A stretch of DNA of 64,000 bases, taken from contig CM073905.1 of the NCBI GenBank assembly GCA_037176705.1, forward strand, positions 28,676,986 to 28,740,985, written 5' to 3'. Under the pieces are notes generated by a model. It worked only from the letters and a program-made list of their open reading frames with translations. It searched no databases and was not told the origin of the DNA. Of the stretch, positions 1-10,388 are shown piece after piece (position 1 is the first letter of the stretch; the number at the start of each line of letters is the position of its first letter). The translations under genes and the position numbers were made by a program. This DNA comes from Molossus alvarezi (Eukaryota; Chordata; Mammalia; Chiroptera; Molossidae).

Positions 1-234
1 TCCTAGTAACTCCAAGCCAGCTGCCTGCCTGGGTTCATGTCCTGGCTGTTAGTCATGTCACCACTGAGCCTCAGTTTCATCATCTATTAAATGACCGTAC
101 TACCTGCTGCCCATTTCTTATGAAAATTAACTCTTCTAACAAAAATGTACTGCTGCCTACCAGATGCCTGGTACTGTGCTAGGTAGGCTAGGGTATGCCA
201 AACAGAAGAGATCATGCAATTCAATGAGATCGTG

Positions 235-465
235 TGTGAACATGCTAATAAACTCCAAAGCCCATTAATAATCTATGTAATACGTTAGATGATGGCAGGT
301 GTCATGGAGAAAAATTAAGTGGGGAAAGGGAATCAGGAGTATATTGTATGGGTGTCATTTTAAGTACAATGGTCAGGGAAGGCTTCATTGAGAAGTTGGC
401 ATTTGAGCAAAGACCTAAAGGAGGTGAGAGAGGAAGACACACCAGGGATTGCTATAAAACCTGGA
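235..465 (+). mobile_element. L2 3' fragment
   Basis: atggtcagggaaggcttcat and gagaagttggcatttgagc match the L2 3' region. It is paralogous to the copy at 2157. Confidence 0.6.
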
Positions 466-1117
466 CAAGTTTGGACCTATTTCCCATTAAGAACAGATGC
501 GATCTAAAAATGGACCTGGCATCCCCATTAAAGCCTGCAGTTCTCCTGTGGGATTCCCTCATTGAAAGGTGGGCAGCTCTGCTGTGGGTTTCTCACAGCT
601 GGCTCCTGTGGAGTGAAAACAGACTGTTACAGGTATGAATGAGGATTCACAGCCGGCAAGCTCTCCTTTGCATCTCCAGAGCAGTGGGTGTTTCCATCAA
701 TTAGAGGAGGGTCCATTGCAAACAAAAGGAAGCAGGATACAGAATTAGGACCAGGGCTAACATTTGGCTGAATGTCCCATGTCAGCCAGGTTCCCAAATA
801 CATGTAGAGGCTCATTCACACAAATGCATCTGCTCAAAGCCCCTCTCACACAGATACAAGAGTGGTGGCACATAGCGGCTCATGGGCTTGAACACTGCAC
901 AGAGAAGTCTAGTCTGGGAGAAAAATATTAAGCCAGGCCTTGCCAGCTCTCCTTTTAGCAAATGTCATGGGGAAAATCTTAGCAGCTAGGATGAAGGGAG
1001 ACAGCCCTAGGACTGTCCAAACTAGGAGGGCACTGAGTCCAATAGACTAAGGTCCAGAGAGGTGAGGTTAGCTGTCCAAGGTCACATAGTAAATCCATGA
1101 AAACCCCAGTAAACTCT
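466..1117. other. Intergenic, no gene seen
   Basis: Unique-looking sequence; a weak MIR trace (ggtcacatagtaaatc) near 1,080. Nothing else supported. Confidence 0.4.
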
Positions 1118-1232
1118 TACAGCCAACAAATATTTATGTGCCAGGCACTGTTTTAGGTACTAGGAATACAGCACAAATCAAAACAGACAAAAAGTTCTGT
1201 TCTCCCAGAGTTGACATTCTAATAGAAGTAGA
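1118..1232 (+). mobile_element. L2 3' fragment
   Basis: atgtgccaggcactgtttta followed by an aatacagcacaaatcaaaac stretch is L2 3' sequence. Confidence 0.55.
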
Positions 1233-1237
1233 CATAT

Positions 1238-1482
1238 GCCCTGACCAGTTTAGCACAGCAGTTAGAGCATTGGCCTGAGGACCAAAGGGTCTTGAGTTCG
1301 ATTCCCAGTCAAGGGCACATACTTAGGTTGCAGGTTTGATACCTGGCCCTGGTCCGGGGCGTGCAGAAAGCAACTGATCAATGTGTCTCTGTCACATTGA
1401 TGTTTCTCTCTCCCTCCCTCCCACTCTATCTAAAATCAATGGGAAAATATCCTTGAGTGAGGATTAACAAACAAAAAAAAAA
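1238..1482 (+). mobile_element. VES SINE, type A-like (old)
   Basis: Diverged head ccctgaccagtttagcacag, B box gttcgattcc, tail cttgagtgaggatt and an A run. Confidence 0.8.
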
Positions 1483-1496
1483 GTGTATATATAGTT

Positions 1497-1655
1497 GCCC
1501 TGGCCAGTGTGGCCCAGTTGATTGGAGTGTAATTCTGCACACAAAAAGGTTGCAGGTTTGATCCCTGGTCAGGACACGTGTGGGAGGCAACTTATCGATG
1601 TTTCTCTTTCTCTCCCCCCCCCTTCTCTAAAAATCAATAAAAAGTTTTTTTAAAA
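1497..1655 (+). mobile_element. VES SINE, short type
   Basis: ccctggccagtgtggcccag head, ggtttgatccctggtcagga B-box region, tail aaaatcaataaaaag. It lies directly behind the preceding SINE. Confidence 0.75.
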
Positions 1656-1669
1656 ATGGACAGACATTA

Positions 1670-2154
1670 CAGCAGCCTCCCTTTATTCACGGTTTGCTTT
1701 CCACGGTTTCAACTGAGGTCTGCAAATACTGAATGGATAATTCCAGAAACTATAAATTTTAAATTGCACACTGTTCTGAGTAGTGCGATAAAATCTCACA
1801 CTGTCCCACTCGAAACCAATCAGGATGTGAATTGTCCCTCTGGCCGGTGTGTCCATGCTGTAGATGTTTCCCACCCATTAGTCACTTAGTAGCCATCTCA
1901 GTTATCAGAATGTTGTGGTACCACAAATCTTGTGTTCAAGTCACCCTTATTTTACTTAATAATGGCCCCAAAGCGCAAGAGTAGTGATGCTGGCAATTCA
2001 GTGATGCCAAAGAGAATTGTAAACTTTATCATAGTTAAGTATGTATAGGAAAAACATGGTGTATATAGGATTTGGTACTCTTGGTGGCTTTAGGCATCCA
2101 GTGGGGGGGGGGGGGGTCTTGGACTGTATCCCCTGTGGATAAAGGGGACTACTG
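1670..2154 (+). mobile_element. MER2-type Tigger (Tc1/mariner) DNA transposon fossil
   Basis: A near-complete 485-bp element flanked by TA dinucleotides (1668-1669 and 2155-2156). Ends are cagcagcctccctttatt and aaaggggactactg. Near 1963 it keeps the start of a Tigger-type transposase frame (MAPKRKSSDAGNS), which soon decays. A 14-base G run (2103-2116) lies inside. The family is assigned by recall of the MER2 consensus. Confidence 0.8.
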
Positions 2155-2156
2155 TA

Positions 2157-2590
2157 AAACAATAAATTAGTAATATATGTAGCATGTTAGATCATGGCAA
2201 GTGCCATGGAGAACAATTAAGGAGGGAAAAGGTATAAGGAAAATAATGTATGAATATAACAAAGCAGAATGGTCAGGAAAAGCCTCCTGAGAAGTTGGCA
2301 TTTAAGCAAAGAACCAAAGGAGGGGAGGGAGGAAGACATGCCAGTATCTGGGGGAAGAGTCTCCAGAGGAGGAAACAGGAGAGGCCCTAAGGCAGGAAGG
2401 TACTCAGTATGTTCCCAGAAGCAACAAGGAGGCCACTGAAGTGAACAAGGAGGGTGGGAGGGCAGGAGTCTAGGAGCCAGATCGTGTATAAGCTTTGTAG
2501 GCCACTGTAAGGACCTTGGCTTTCACTTGCAATGAGATGGGGAACCACTGGAAAGTTTGGGGCAGAGAAATGACATGATCTGACCTAATT
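2157..2590 (+). mobile_element. L2 3' fragment
   Basis: agaatggtcaggaaaagcct, gagaagttggcatttaagc and the following aggaggccactg / aatgagatgggg text are L2 3' end. It directly abuts the MER2 element, and a type A SINE interrupts its 3' end at 2605. Confidence 0.6.
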
Positions 2591-2604
2591 AAAAAGCCTG
2601 AAGC

Positions 2605-2857
2605 TGCCCTGGTCGGTTTTGCTCAGTGGTTAGAGCGCTGGCCCACGGACCAGTGAGTTGCGGGTTCGATTCCGGTCAAGGGCATGTATCTCAGTTGCGG
2701 TTTGTCCCCAGCCCTGGGCAGGGTTGTGCAGAAGGCAACCAGTTGACATGTCCCTCTCATGTGTATGTTTCTCTCTCTCTCTCCCTTTCTCTCCCTCTCT
2801 CTCCCTCCCATTCTATCTAAAGATAAAAGAAAAATATCCTCAGGTAAGGATTTTTTT
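2605..2857 (+). mobile_element. VES SINE, type A
   Basis: Full element with a 13-bp target duplication, aaaaagcctgaag, at 2591-2603 and 2858-2870, set in an L2. Confidence 0.88.
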
Positions 2858-2879
2858 AAAAAGCCTGAAGATACTGCCA

Positions 2880-2925
2880 TTCATTCACTCATTCATTCAT
2901 TCACTCACTCACTCATTCAAGTCTT
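2880..2925 (+). repeat. Simple repeat of attc/actc units
   Basis: About 45 bp of alternating attc and actc tetramers just after a SINE. Confidence 0.8.
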
Positions 2926-3129
2926 GCATGTGTGATGCACTGTGGCTGATAACAAGCTAGACACCCCCAGAGTGAGCTACAGGGCAGTGAATTTTGGGCT
3001 GATTGGAGAATCCAGACTAGGTGAAAAGGAGGTTCAGCCATGGCCTTCCCCCATCACTTACCTTCCCCTCCTTGCCCAGGGAGAAGGGCCCCAGGTATCT
3101 GCAGGGCTCCTTGCTCAGAAAGCTGCAAG

Positions 3130-3430
3130 AACCTGCAGGTTATAAATAGCATCTCCTATGGCTGGGAATCGAGCTGCTCCATCTGAATGAGTCAGAGGCT
3201 CAGCGCTGCAACACCCCAAACTTCAGCTTCACTGCCCCCACCCCAACACACATACCAACCTACCCTGGACTTCCTTGCTGACTGAGCTCGTAATCAAGGC
3301 TGGGCCCCTGCTTCGCAACATGACCCTCTCTGGCCCTGTCACTACCCCCTTATCCCGGGCTCTAACTCCTAGAACACCAGAAAGTCCTTTGGTTCATTAG
3401 TTCTGAGAGGCAGGATTGATTGTATTGTAT
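3130..3430. other. Non-repeat stretch with TATA/MEF2-like box and AP-1 site
   Basis: ttataaatag (3140-3149) is followed by TGAGTCA (3188-3194). No supported transcript. It could be a cryptic promoter or enhancer. Confidence 0.3.
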
Positions 3431-3446
3431 TTAAAAGCACAAGATC

Positions 3447-3622
3447 ATCCTGACCGGTGTGGCTCAGTGGCTGAACATTGACCCATGCACCAAGAGGTGG
3501 CCGATTCGATTCCTGATCAGGGCACATGCCCAGGTTTCATCGATGTTTCTATCTCTCTCTCCCTCTTCCTTCTTCTCTCTCTCTAAAATCAATAAAGATT
3601 AAACAATTAAATAAATAAAAAT
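3447..3622 (+). mobile_element. VES SINE, type B
   Basis: Target duplication aaaagcacaagatc at 3433-3446 and 3623-3636; tail ctctaaaatcaataaag. Confidence 0.88.
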
Positions 3623-3636
3623 AAAAGCACAAGATC

Positions 3637-3860
3637 TGCACTTTGGCCTACCTGGATTTCAGTCCCAGCTCTGTTACTCCCTGGCCGTGTGACCTTGGAC
3701 AAGTCACTTCACTCCTGAGAGCCCCATTTTTTCCCTCACTCATAATGTTGGGAATGATGGTAATAATAGCACCTTCTTCATATTGAATTAGTATGGGGAT
3801 TCACTGAGATTCCCCACATGGAATGCTTAGCCCAGAGTCTGGCATATAGTAACTTCAATT
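3637..3860 (+). mobile_element. MIR
   Basis: gtgtgaccttggacaagtca core and tgggaatgatggtaataata following text. Confidence 0.75.
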
Positions 3861-3924
3861 AATGGAGTGACAGTCCCTGCACTTAATTAGATTATAATCC
3901 AGAGAAGTGTAATAATAAATCAGA

Positions 3925-4130
3925 AAATGACAGCTTTCATCTATTCTACTGAGCACGTACTATGTGCTTGAAGTATGGGCTCCTGACATATAATGCAGTA
4001 TCTCTCATCTTGAGAGACCAGCAAATTTCACTATCTCCATCTCCTGCAAGAAGAAACTGAGACTCAAAGGGAGCCAAGTGACTTGTCCAAGGCCATACAG
4101 TACCTAGGGAGGCAGAATCTCATGGCAGCA
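3925..4130 (+). mobile_element. MIR-like
   Basis: actgagcacgtactatgtgc, then gaagaaactgagactcaaag and gacttgtccaaggccataca. Confidence 0.6.
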
Positions 4131-4505
4131 GAAAAACATAACTGTGTCCCCTGAGACCCTGGGGACATGTGTAGCCTCTGCTCCTAGCCCACCCACACCT
4201 GATGTGCCACTGTGAATGGACATGAAAAGATGGGGTGGGGGCAGGAGGGAAAAATGGGGGCAGGCAGGAAGGGGCACAAGGCAGCTCGGCCCCCTCTAGC
4301 CATCCCTTCCAGCTCCCGAGGTGAGAAACACCCTGCCACCTCCCCCTAGTCTAGACTACTCCCCTTACGGTGACACTGAGTAAAACTCACTACCTAATGG
4401 CTCCCCACAGAGGCTCTGCTTACTAATTTTTGTATGTTACACACATTGTTTAAGGATGAAGGTGATGGTGACAATTTGGCTTCATTGACCCCTTTTGTTT
4501 TGTTT
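4131..4505. other. Intergenic, no gene seen
   Basis: G-rich then C-rich unique sequence with no recognisable element. Confidence 0.4.
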
Positions 4506-4511
4506 TATTTT

Positions 4512-4585
4512 TTATTTTTATCCTCACCTGACTCTCAGGTCCGCGGGCCGACACTCTTAACTACGAAGCCAAACCGGCCAAGGCT
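4512..4585 (-). mobile_element. Internally deleted VES SINE
   Basis: Reads tttatcctcacctgactctc joined straight to the head (ccaaaccggccaaggc); the middle of a type A element is missing. Confidence 0.75.
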
Positions 4586-4604
4586 ATTTTTTTTTTTCCT
4601 TTAT

Positions 4605-4850
4605 GCCCTGGTCAGTTTTGCTCAGTGGTTAGAGCGTCAGCCTGCGGTCCAGAGAGACCCGGGTTCGGTTCCTGCTGGGGGCGCGTGCCTTGGTTGCAGT
4701 TTGTCCCCGGCCCTGGTTGGTTGTGCAGGTGGCAGCCACTCAATGTGTCCCTTTCACGTCAATGTTTCTCTCTCTCTCTCTCTCTTCCTCTTTTTCCCTC
4801 CCACTCTATCTGAACAAAAAATGGAAAAAAATGTCCTCAGTTGAGGATAA
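4605..4850 (+). mobile_element. VES SINE, type A
   Basis: Head ccctggtcagttttgctcag, CT tract, tail gtcctcagttgaggat. Confidence 0.88.
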
Positions 4851-5040
4851 AAAATATTTTTTTTCTTTATTAATTTTGAGAGAGGAAGGAAGAGGAGGAG
4901 AGTGGTAGGAACATCAACTGGCCGCCTCCTACATGCCCCCCACTGGGGATCAGGCCCACAACCTGGGCATGTGCCCTGACTGGGAAGCAACCTCTTGGTA
5001 CAGGGGTCGACGCTCAACCACTGAGCCACACTGGCCAGGC
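4851..5040 (-). mobile_element. VES SINE, type B
   Basis: Reverse-oriented: head at right (gagccacactggccaggc), middle tgcccccc near 4935. It abuts the tail of the previous SINE. Confidence 0.85.
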
Positions 5041-5149
5041 TCACTGATCCCCTTTGATCCTCCAGGGATGTGTCTGGTCATCCCCCAAAGCCCCCAGGTT
5101 CCAGAGAGCTCCCCTTAAGTCCCCTCCTCCACCATGCTGGAATCCTCCT

Positions 5150-5257
5150 CATATAGTAGAAAGGGCATGCATTCGGGGATCAGACAAATCTGGACTCCCT
5201 CCTGGCTTGTCAGTTCCTAGCTGTGTGACCTTGGGCAAGTCACTTCAGTTCTCTGAG
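5150..5257 (+). mobile_element. MIR
   Basis: agctgtgtgaccttgggcaa core directly before an L2 fragment. Confidence 0.7.
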
Positions 5258-5690
5258 TTCATTCACTTCTCCATTCATTTAGCAAACACATATTTTGAAA
5301 TGTCTACCATGTGCCAGGTTCTGCCGTAGCCCCTGGTGCTACTGCAGTGGATCAGAGACAAAACCTCTGCCTTTGTGGGGCTTTCATTTTGGTGGAGGGA
5401 GAGGACAGACATAATAGACAAGCAAATAATTTCAGAAGTGATATGGTAATGAAGAAAATGAAACAAAGTAACGTGATCATAACGGGTGGGGGTGCATTCG
5501 TTTTTAGATACAGTGGTCAGGGAGAAAGTGACGTTTACTCGGAGACCTGAATGATGAGCAGGCGCGTGGGTCTTTGAGAAGAGAATGAGTCTGGTGTGTG
5601 GAGTTGGCGTGGAGGGAGTGGAGTGAGTGGAGGGAGAGAGGGAGGAGATGAGGTCAGAGAGGTAGGTAGGGGCTAGAACACAGAGCGCCC
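5258..5690 (+). mobile_element. L2 3' fragment
   Basis: accatgtgccaggttctgcc, agtggtcagggagaaagtga and tcggagacctgaatgatgag follow the L2 3' consensus order. Confidence 0.6.
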
Positions 5691-5699
5691 AATGACTGG

Positions 5700-6390
5700 A
5701 ATCCCAACCTCATATGATATGCGGTGGGCATTTGGTGAGATGAGGCATCAATCTAGCCCTGGACCTGGCATACAGTGGATGCTTATTACTCAGAAACTGT
5801 CCTCATCGTCCTCCTCCTCCTCCCCGGGACCCTCGTGCCCTTGCCCTGCCTCCTCACCCCGCCCTGCCCACCCTCTCTCCCTGGTCTCAGGAAAAGGACA
5901 AGGACATTGGCAAGTTTCACAGCAGGCGGGAGGAAGCACACCCCATCCTCTCTCTCCCCTTCCTCCTCCAAACCCTCCCACCAAGTCCCAGTGATTTTCC
6001 TGCCTTTAACAAGGCGATTTTATTAAACATCTCGAAAAAATATTCTCTCACTCCCTCTCTCTTTATTTATAAAAATCAACTTAACACCCTGCTCCTTTGT
6101 TCTATTTGGAAACTGGAACAGCCTGGTTTATATTTAGCCAAAATCCTGCTCCTTCCCCGCAAATCCCAGCACAGCCCGTTAAGACGGAGGGGCTACGGGG
6201 CTCCGCAAGGAAGAGGGCAAGGAAGAGGGGAGGGGAGTTGAGGGGAAGGAATGTGTTATGAAGGTGCTATCACCAGAAGCCCAGGTCTCAGCTAAGTTGA
6301 AAGGACCCAGAAGGATCAGAGCTGAACAGTTCTTCCCAATACTTGAAGAAGAAAGACAGGGAAGATAGAATATGGAGAAGAAAGACCCTG
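5700..6390. other. Non-repeat intergenic stretch with two MEF2-type sites
   Basis: No gene or SINE recognised. Contains a (tcc)n run near 5805-5822 and two exact YTAWWWWTAR (MEF2-type) matches, ttatttataa (6063-6072) and ttatatttag (6128-6137). A candidate regulatory element only. Confidence 0.35.
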
Positions 6391-6409
6391 GCACTAGACT
6401 TGGAAAGGT

Positions 6410-6575
6410 AATATAAGGCCATCATTAACAGTGTGGGTCTGCATTCAAATCCAAAGTCTCCTCTGCCTCTCCCTAGCTGGCTGCCCTGGGGGAACTCACT
6501 GTGCTCATTACAGTGTGTGGCACATAGTATGTGCTTGATAAATGGTGGCTGTTGTTATTAATCACTGTGGGCTGA
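6410..6575 (+). mobile_element. MIR-like
   Basis: ctgcattcaaatccaaagtc and acatagtatgtgcttgataa fit diverged MIR. Confidence 0.5.
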
Positions 6576-6672
6576 AGGAAACCATTCAACTCCTCAATAA
6601 GGGTTCCAATTCCAAGTCTCTACTCAAAAGCTGCTTCCTCTGTGAAGACTTCCCAGGTTAAAACTCATCTAG

Positions 6673-6925
6673 CCCTGGCCGGTTTGGCTCAGCGGTTAGA
6701 GCGTCGGCCTGCGGTCCTGAGAGACCCGGGTTCGGTTCCCGCTAAGGGCGCGTACCTCGGTTGCAGTTTGTCCCCGGCCCTGGTCGGTTGTGTGGGTGGC
6801 AGCCACTTGATGTGTCCCTTTCACATCGATGTTTCTCTCTCTCTCTCTCTGTTCCTCTCTCTCCCTCCCACTCTACCTGAACAAAAAATGGAAAAATGTC
6901 CTCGGGTGAGGATAAAAAAAACAAA
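6673..6925 (+). mobile_element. VES SINE, type A (young)
   Basis: Near-consensus copy with target duplication aaaactcatctag at 6660-6672 and 6926-6938. Confidence 0.9.
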
Positions 6926-7129
6926 AAACTCATCTAGTCAGCTAAGAGTACTGGGGCTGTGGAGACAGTCAGAGATGGACATACATAATTGCCACACAGA
7001 GTACTGAGTTCAGAAGAGACTAGCTCCACTTGGGCAAGGTCAGTTCTCCTTTGTCCCCTGCTGTGTCATAGGGGCAAAGACAGGACCCAGTACATGGGGA
7101 GACAGCATAGAAGAGTGGTTATGAATATA

Positions 7130-7515
7130 TCTACTTGAAAATTGTGGTATGTCCATACAATGGACTATTATACAGCCATAAAAAAGAAAGAAGTACTGAC
7201 ACATGCTACAATGTCAACCTCAAAAATGTTATGTTAAATGTAAGAAACCAGATATAAAATGTCACATATTGTATGATTCCTATAAAGTGTCCAGAGTAGG
7301 CAAATCTTTATAGACAACACAAATTGAGGTTTTCCTGGGACTGTGAGGAGGGAGAATGGAAATAACTGCTTACTGGATGCAGGGTTTTCTTTGAGGGGTA
7401 AAGAAGATGTTCTGGAACAGGATAGAGGTGGTGGTTGTGCTATGCCACTGAACTGTTCACTTTAAAATGAGTTAGTTGTATGTTATGTGACTTTCACCTC
7501 AAATTTTAAAAAAAA
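7130..7515 (+). mobile_element. L1M 3' end fragment
   Basis: The text near 7160-7200 (ggactattatacagccat) and gtatgattcctataaagtgt is the familiar 3' end of old mammalian L1s. It ends in an A-rich run at about 7510. Confidence 0.6.
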
Positions 7516-7905
7516 AGAATATATCTGGGTTCACTTCATGGTCATGTCAATTGATGTGGGAAAACATTTGAAAAAAATTGATACTTATTCATGATTTTAA
7601 AAGAAAAACAAGCAAACTTGAGCAGTGTGACAACAGAAGGGAACATCCTCAACATAAAATGTCATTTGTCCTCCTAGTGGATCTATGAATTTGATCTATA
7701 AATTCAACGTGATCCTGATCAAAATTCCAGGAGGTATTTTTTTTTAAGAAATGATCAAGTAGATTCTAAAATGTATCTGGAAATACAAATAAAATTTAAA
7801 AGCTGGAATAACCAAAGCAGTTTTTAAAAATGGTAACAAAATTGCAGCACTTATCCTATTTAATTTCAAGAATTCCTATAAATCTATAGTAATCAAGAGA
7901 GTGTG

Positions 7906-8163
7906 GCCCTGTCCAGTTTGGCTCAGCGGTTAGAGCGTCGGCCTGCGGTCCAGAGAGACCCGGGTTCAGTTCCCGCTAAGGGCACGTACCTCGGTTGCAG
8001 TTTGTCCCCGGCCTTGGTTGGGTCGTGTGCCTTAGTTGGGTCGTGTGGGTGGCAACCATTCGATGTATCCCTTTCGCATCGATGTTTCTCTCTCTCTCTC
8101 TCCCTCCCACTCTATCTGAACAAAAAATGGAAAAATGTTCTCGGGTGAGGATAAAAAAAAAAA
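7906..8163 (+). mobile_element. VES SINE, type A, with small internal duplication
   Basis: Carries an extra gttgggtcgtgtg unit near 8028-8051. Target duplication agagtgtgg flanks it, inside the L1. Confidence 0.88.
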
Positions 8164-8210
8164 AGAGTGTGGTATTAGCATCAAGATAGACATATAGATC
8201 AATAAAACAG

Positions 8211-8307
8211 CCCTGGCCGGTTTGGCTCAGCGGTTGGAGCGTCGGCCTGTGGACCAAAGAGTCCGAGGTTCGGTTCCCGCTAGGGGTATATACCAAAAAA
8301 AAAAAAA
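8211..8307 (+). mobile_element. Head-only VES SINE
   Basis: The tRNA-like head only, ending ctaggggtatatacc and then poly(A). Target duplication agatcaataaaacag at 8196-8210 and 8308-8322 proves a complete insertion of this short form. Confidence 0.85.
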
Positions 8308-8348
8308 AGATCAATAAAACAGAATAAAGTCCAAAAATATATCCACAT

Positions 8349-9064
8349 GGCAGAAAGATGGAGTAGAGCCCTGGAGAGCAAGATTAATGGGGGCGGGGCA
8401 GCAGGAGGCCCTGGCACTCAGAGGGTTGTGATTCACAGTCTCCAACACACTTCCAAACCACCAACTATGGTTTAACGTATGTTTAACAAACCATAGAAAT
8501 ATTAAAAAGAGAAATTACTTTGGTGTACATGAATACTTTTAGTAAATTTAGCAAACTGGTCATTGGCAAATTGTTCCCTAGTAAACTGTTTTTTTGGTGG
8601 ATTGGGGTCCTCCAATTCACCTGGATCCTTTTTCCGTCACGTAAAGGAATCCACAGCCCTTGGAAAAGTCCCCTCCACACAGCTTCCACGGTGGCTTCTG
8701 AACGGGAAAGCATGCCACGGCACTCCTCTGCTTAAGTCACTTGTTTTCTTGTCGTATTGTGAAGAAAAATCAGGCGAGTTTCAACACTGCTGTCGTCAAA
8801 CCTGGCAGAGGCCAGTACACCTGAATCCCACCCTCTAATCATACCAAACCACATATGGTGAGTGCCTCCCCACCCCCAAGTCTTGACAAATCTCTGTCTG
8901 CACTCGTGTTTGTGCCTGCAGCAGCCCTTTGTTGCTGAACCATCACCTCCTCCGAGAAGCACACCGGGAGAGCCTGCCTCAGTACCGTCACGACCTCTAC
9001 ACCATCGACTCCCTGTCTGCATCTTGAAAAAGTTTTCATAAAAAATAAATAAATAAATACATAT
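8349..9064 (+). mobile_element. Unidentified retro-inserted segment with target duplication and A-rich tail
   Basis: A 716-bp insert splits an L1 ORF2 remnant that resumes after it. The flanks share a direct repeat, atatatccacat (8337-8348 and 9065-9076), and the insert ends in an A-rich tail (aaaaaataaataaataaata), the signature of L1-mediated insertion. One plus-strand frame is open 8887-9024 and ends in TGA at 9025 (SLPQYRHDLYTIDSLSAS). I do not recognise the source. It could be a decayed processed pseudogene or an unrecognised non-LTR element. Confidence 0.6.
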
Positions 9065-9345
9065 ATATATCCACATACATACACTCAGTTGATTTTTGCA
9101 AAGGTGCCAAGATGATTCAACGGAGAAAGGAAGCTGGCGCTGGAACATGTCTGTACAGAACAAAAAATGAACTGTGACCCCTACCTCACACTATACACAA
9201 AAACTAACTCAAAATGGATTAAAGAACTAAATGTAAAAACTGAAACTCTAAAACTTCTAAAAGAAGACATAAGAGAAAACTTGTGTGGCCTAGGGGTATG
9301 CAAAGATTTTTTTAGGATACCAAAAAAGCATGATCAAAACAACTG

Positions 9346-9564
9346 CTGCCCGTCTGGTGTGGCTCAGTGGATTGAGCACCCTCCCATGGACTGAGAGGTC
9401 CCGGTTCTACTCCCCGGCAGGGCACATGCCCGGGTTTCAGGCTCAGTCCTCAGTTGGGGGGCGTGCAGGAGGCAGCTGATGGATGTTTCTCTCTCACATC
9501 GATGTTTCTATCTTTCTCCCTTTCTCTCTCTCTAAAAAAATCAATAAAAACACATTTTAAAAAA
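9346..9564 (+). mobile_element. VES SINE, type B
   Basis: gtggctcagtggattgagc head, gtgcaggaggcagctgatgg middle, tctctaaaaaaatcaataaa tail. It interrupts the L1. Confidence 0.85.
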
Positions 9565-9698
9565 TGAAACTATAAGCCACAGACTGACGGAAAACATTCA
9601 TTTTGGGTGTATACATATGACAAAGGACTTGTATCCAAAATATGTAAAGAACTCTTAAAAGTAAATGGGAAGACCACTCATTAAAAAATGGACAAAAA

Positions 9699-9957
9699 GC
9701 CCTGGCCGGTTTGGCTCAGCGGTTGGAGCTTCGGCCTGCGGTACAGAGAGACCCAGGTTCGGTTCCCGCTAAGGGCATGTACCTCGGTTGCAGTTTGTCC
9801 CCGGCCCTGGTTGGTCGTGCGGGTGGTAGCCACTCGATGTTTCCCTTTGCATCGATGTTTCTCTCTCTCTCTCTTCCTCTCTCTCCCTCCCGCTCTATCT
9901 GAATAAAAAATGGAAAAATGTCCTCGGGTGAGGATAAAAAAAAAAAAAAAAAAAGAA
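9699..9957 (+). mobile_element. VES SINE, type A (young)
   Basis: Near-consensus copy ending in gtcctcgggtgaggat and an 18-base A run. It interrupts the L1. Confidence 0.9.
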
Positions 9958-10143
9958 TTGAATGAATACTTCCCAAAGGAAGACAGGCAAATGGCCACTA
10001 TGCATGTGGAAAGATGCACAATGCTTTCAGTTGACGGGGAAGCACAAATTAAAGCCACAGATACAGATGAGCCTATGGAGCAACTGGAACTCGTACACAC
10101 TCCTGGTGGGACTGTAAAATGGTACAACTACGTTGAAAAAGTT

Positions 10144-10388
10144 GCCCTGGCTGGTTTGGCTCAGCGGTTAGAGCATTGGCCTGCGGTCCAGAGAGACCCG
10201 GGTTCGGTTTCCGCTAAGGGCACGTACCTCGGTTGCAGTTTGTCCCTGGCCCTGGTTGGGTCGTGTGGGTGGTAACCACTCGACGTGTCCCTTTCACATC
10301 AATGTTTCTCTCTCTCTCTCTCCCTCCCACTCTATCTGAACAAAATATTGAAAAATGTCCTTGGGTGGGGATTAAAAAAGAAAAAGAA
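10144..10388 (+). mobile_element. VES SINE, type A
   Basis: Flanked by gaaaaagtt on both sides. It is the last of the insertions within the L1 3' end. Confidence 0.88.

Noticed and set aside
6673..6925. tRNA gene suggested by A- and B-box-like sequence
   Set aside because: These boxes are the tRNA-derived heads of VES SINEs; the copies lack a proper tRNA fold and have SINE tails and target duplications.
8732..9163. 143-codon minus-strand frame across the retro-insert
   Set aside because: It crosses the insert boundary into L1 and the A-rich tail, so it cannot be an original gene.
9681..10127. 148-codon minus-strand frame and many similar 60-120 codon frames containing Ser-Leu repeats
   Set aside because: These are translations of VES SINE CT tracts and heads, not genes.
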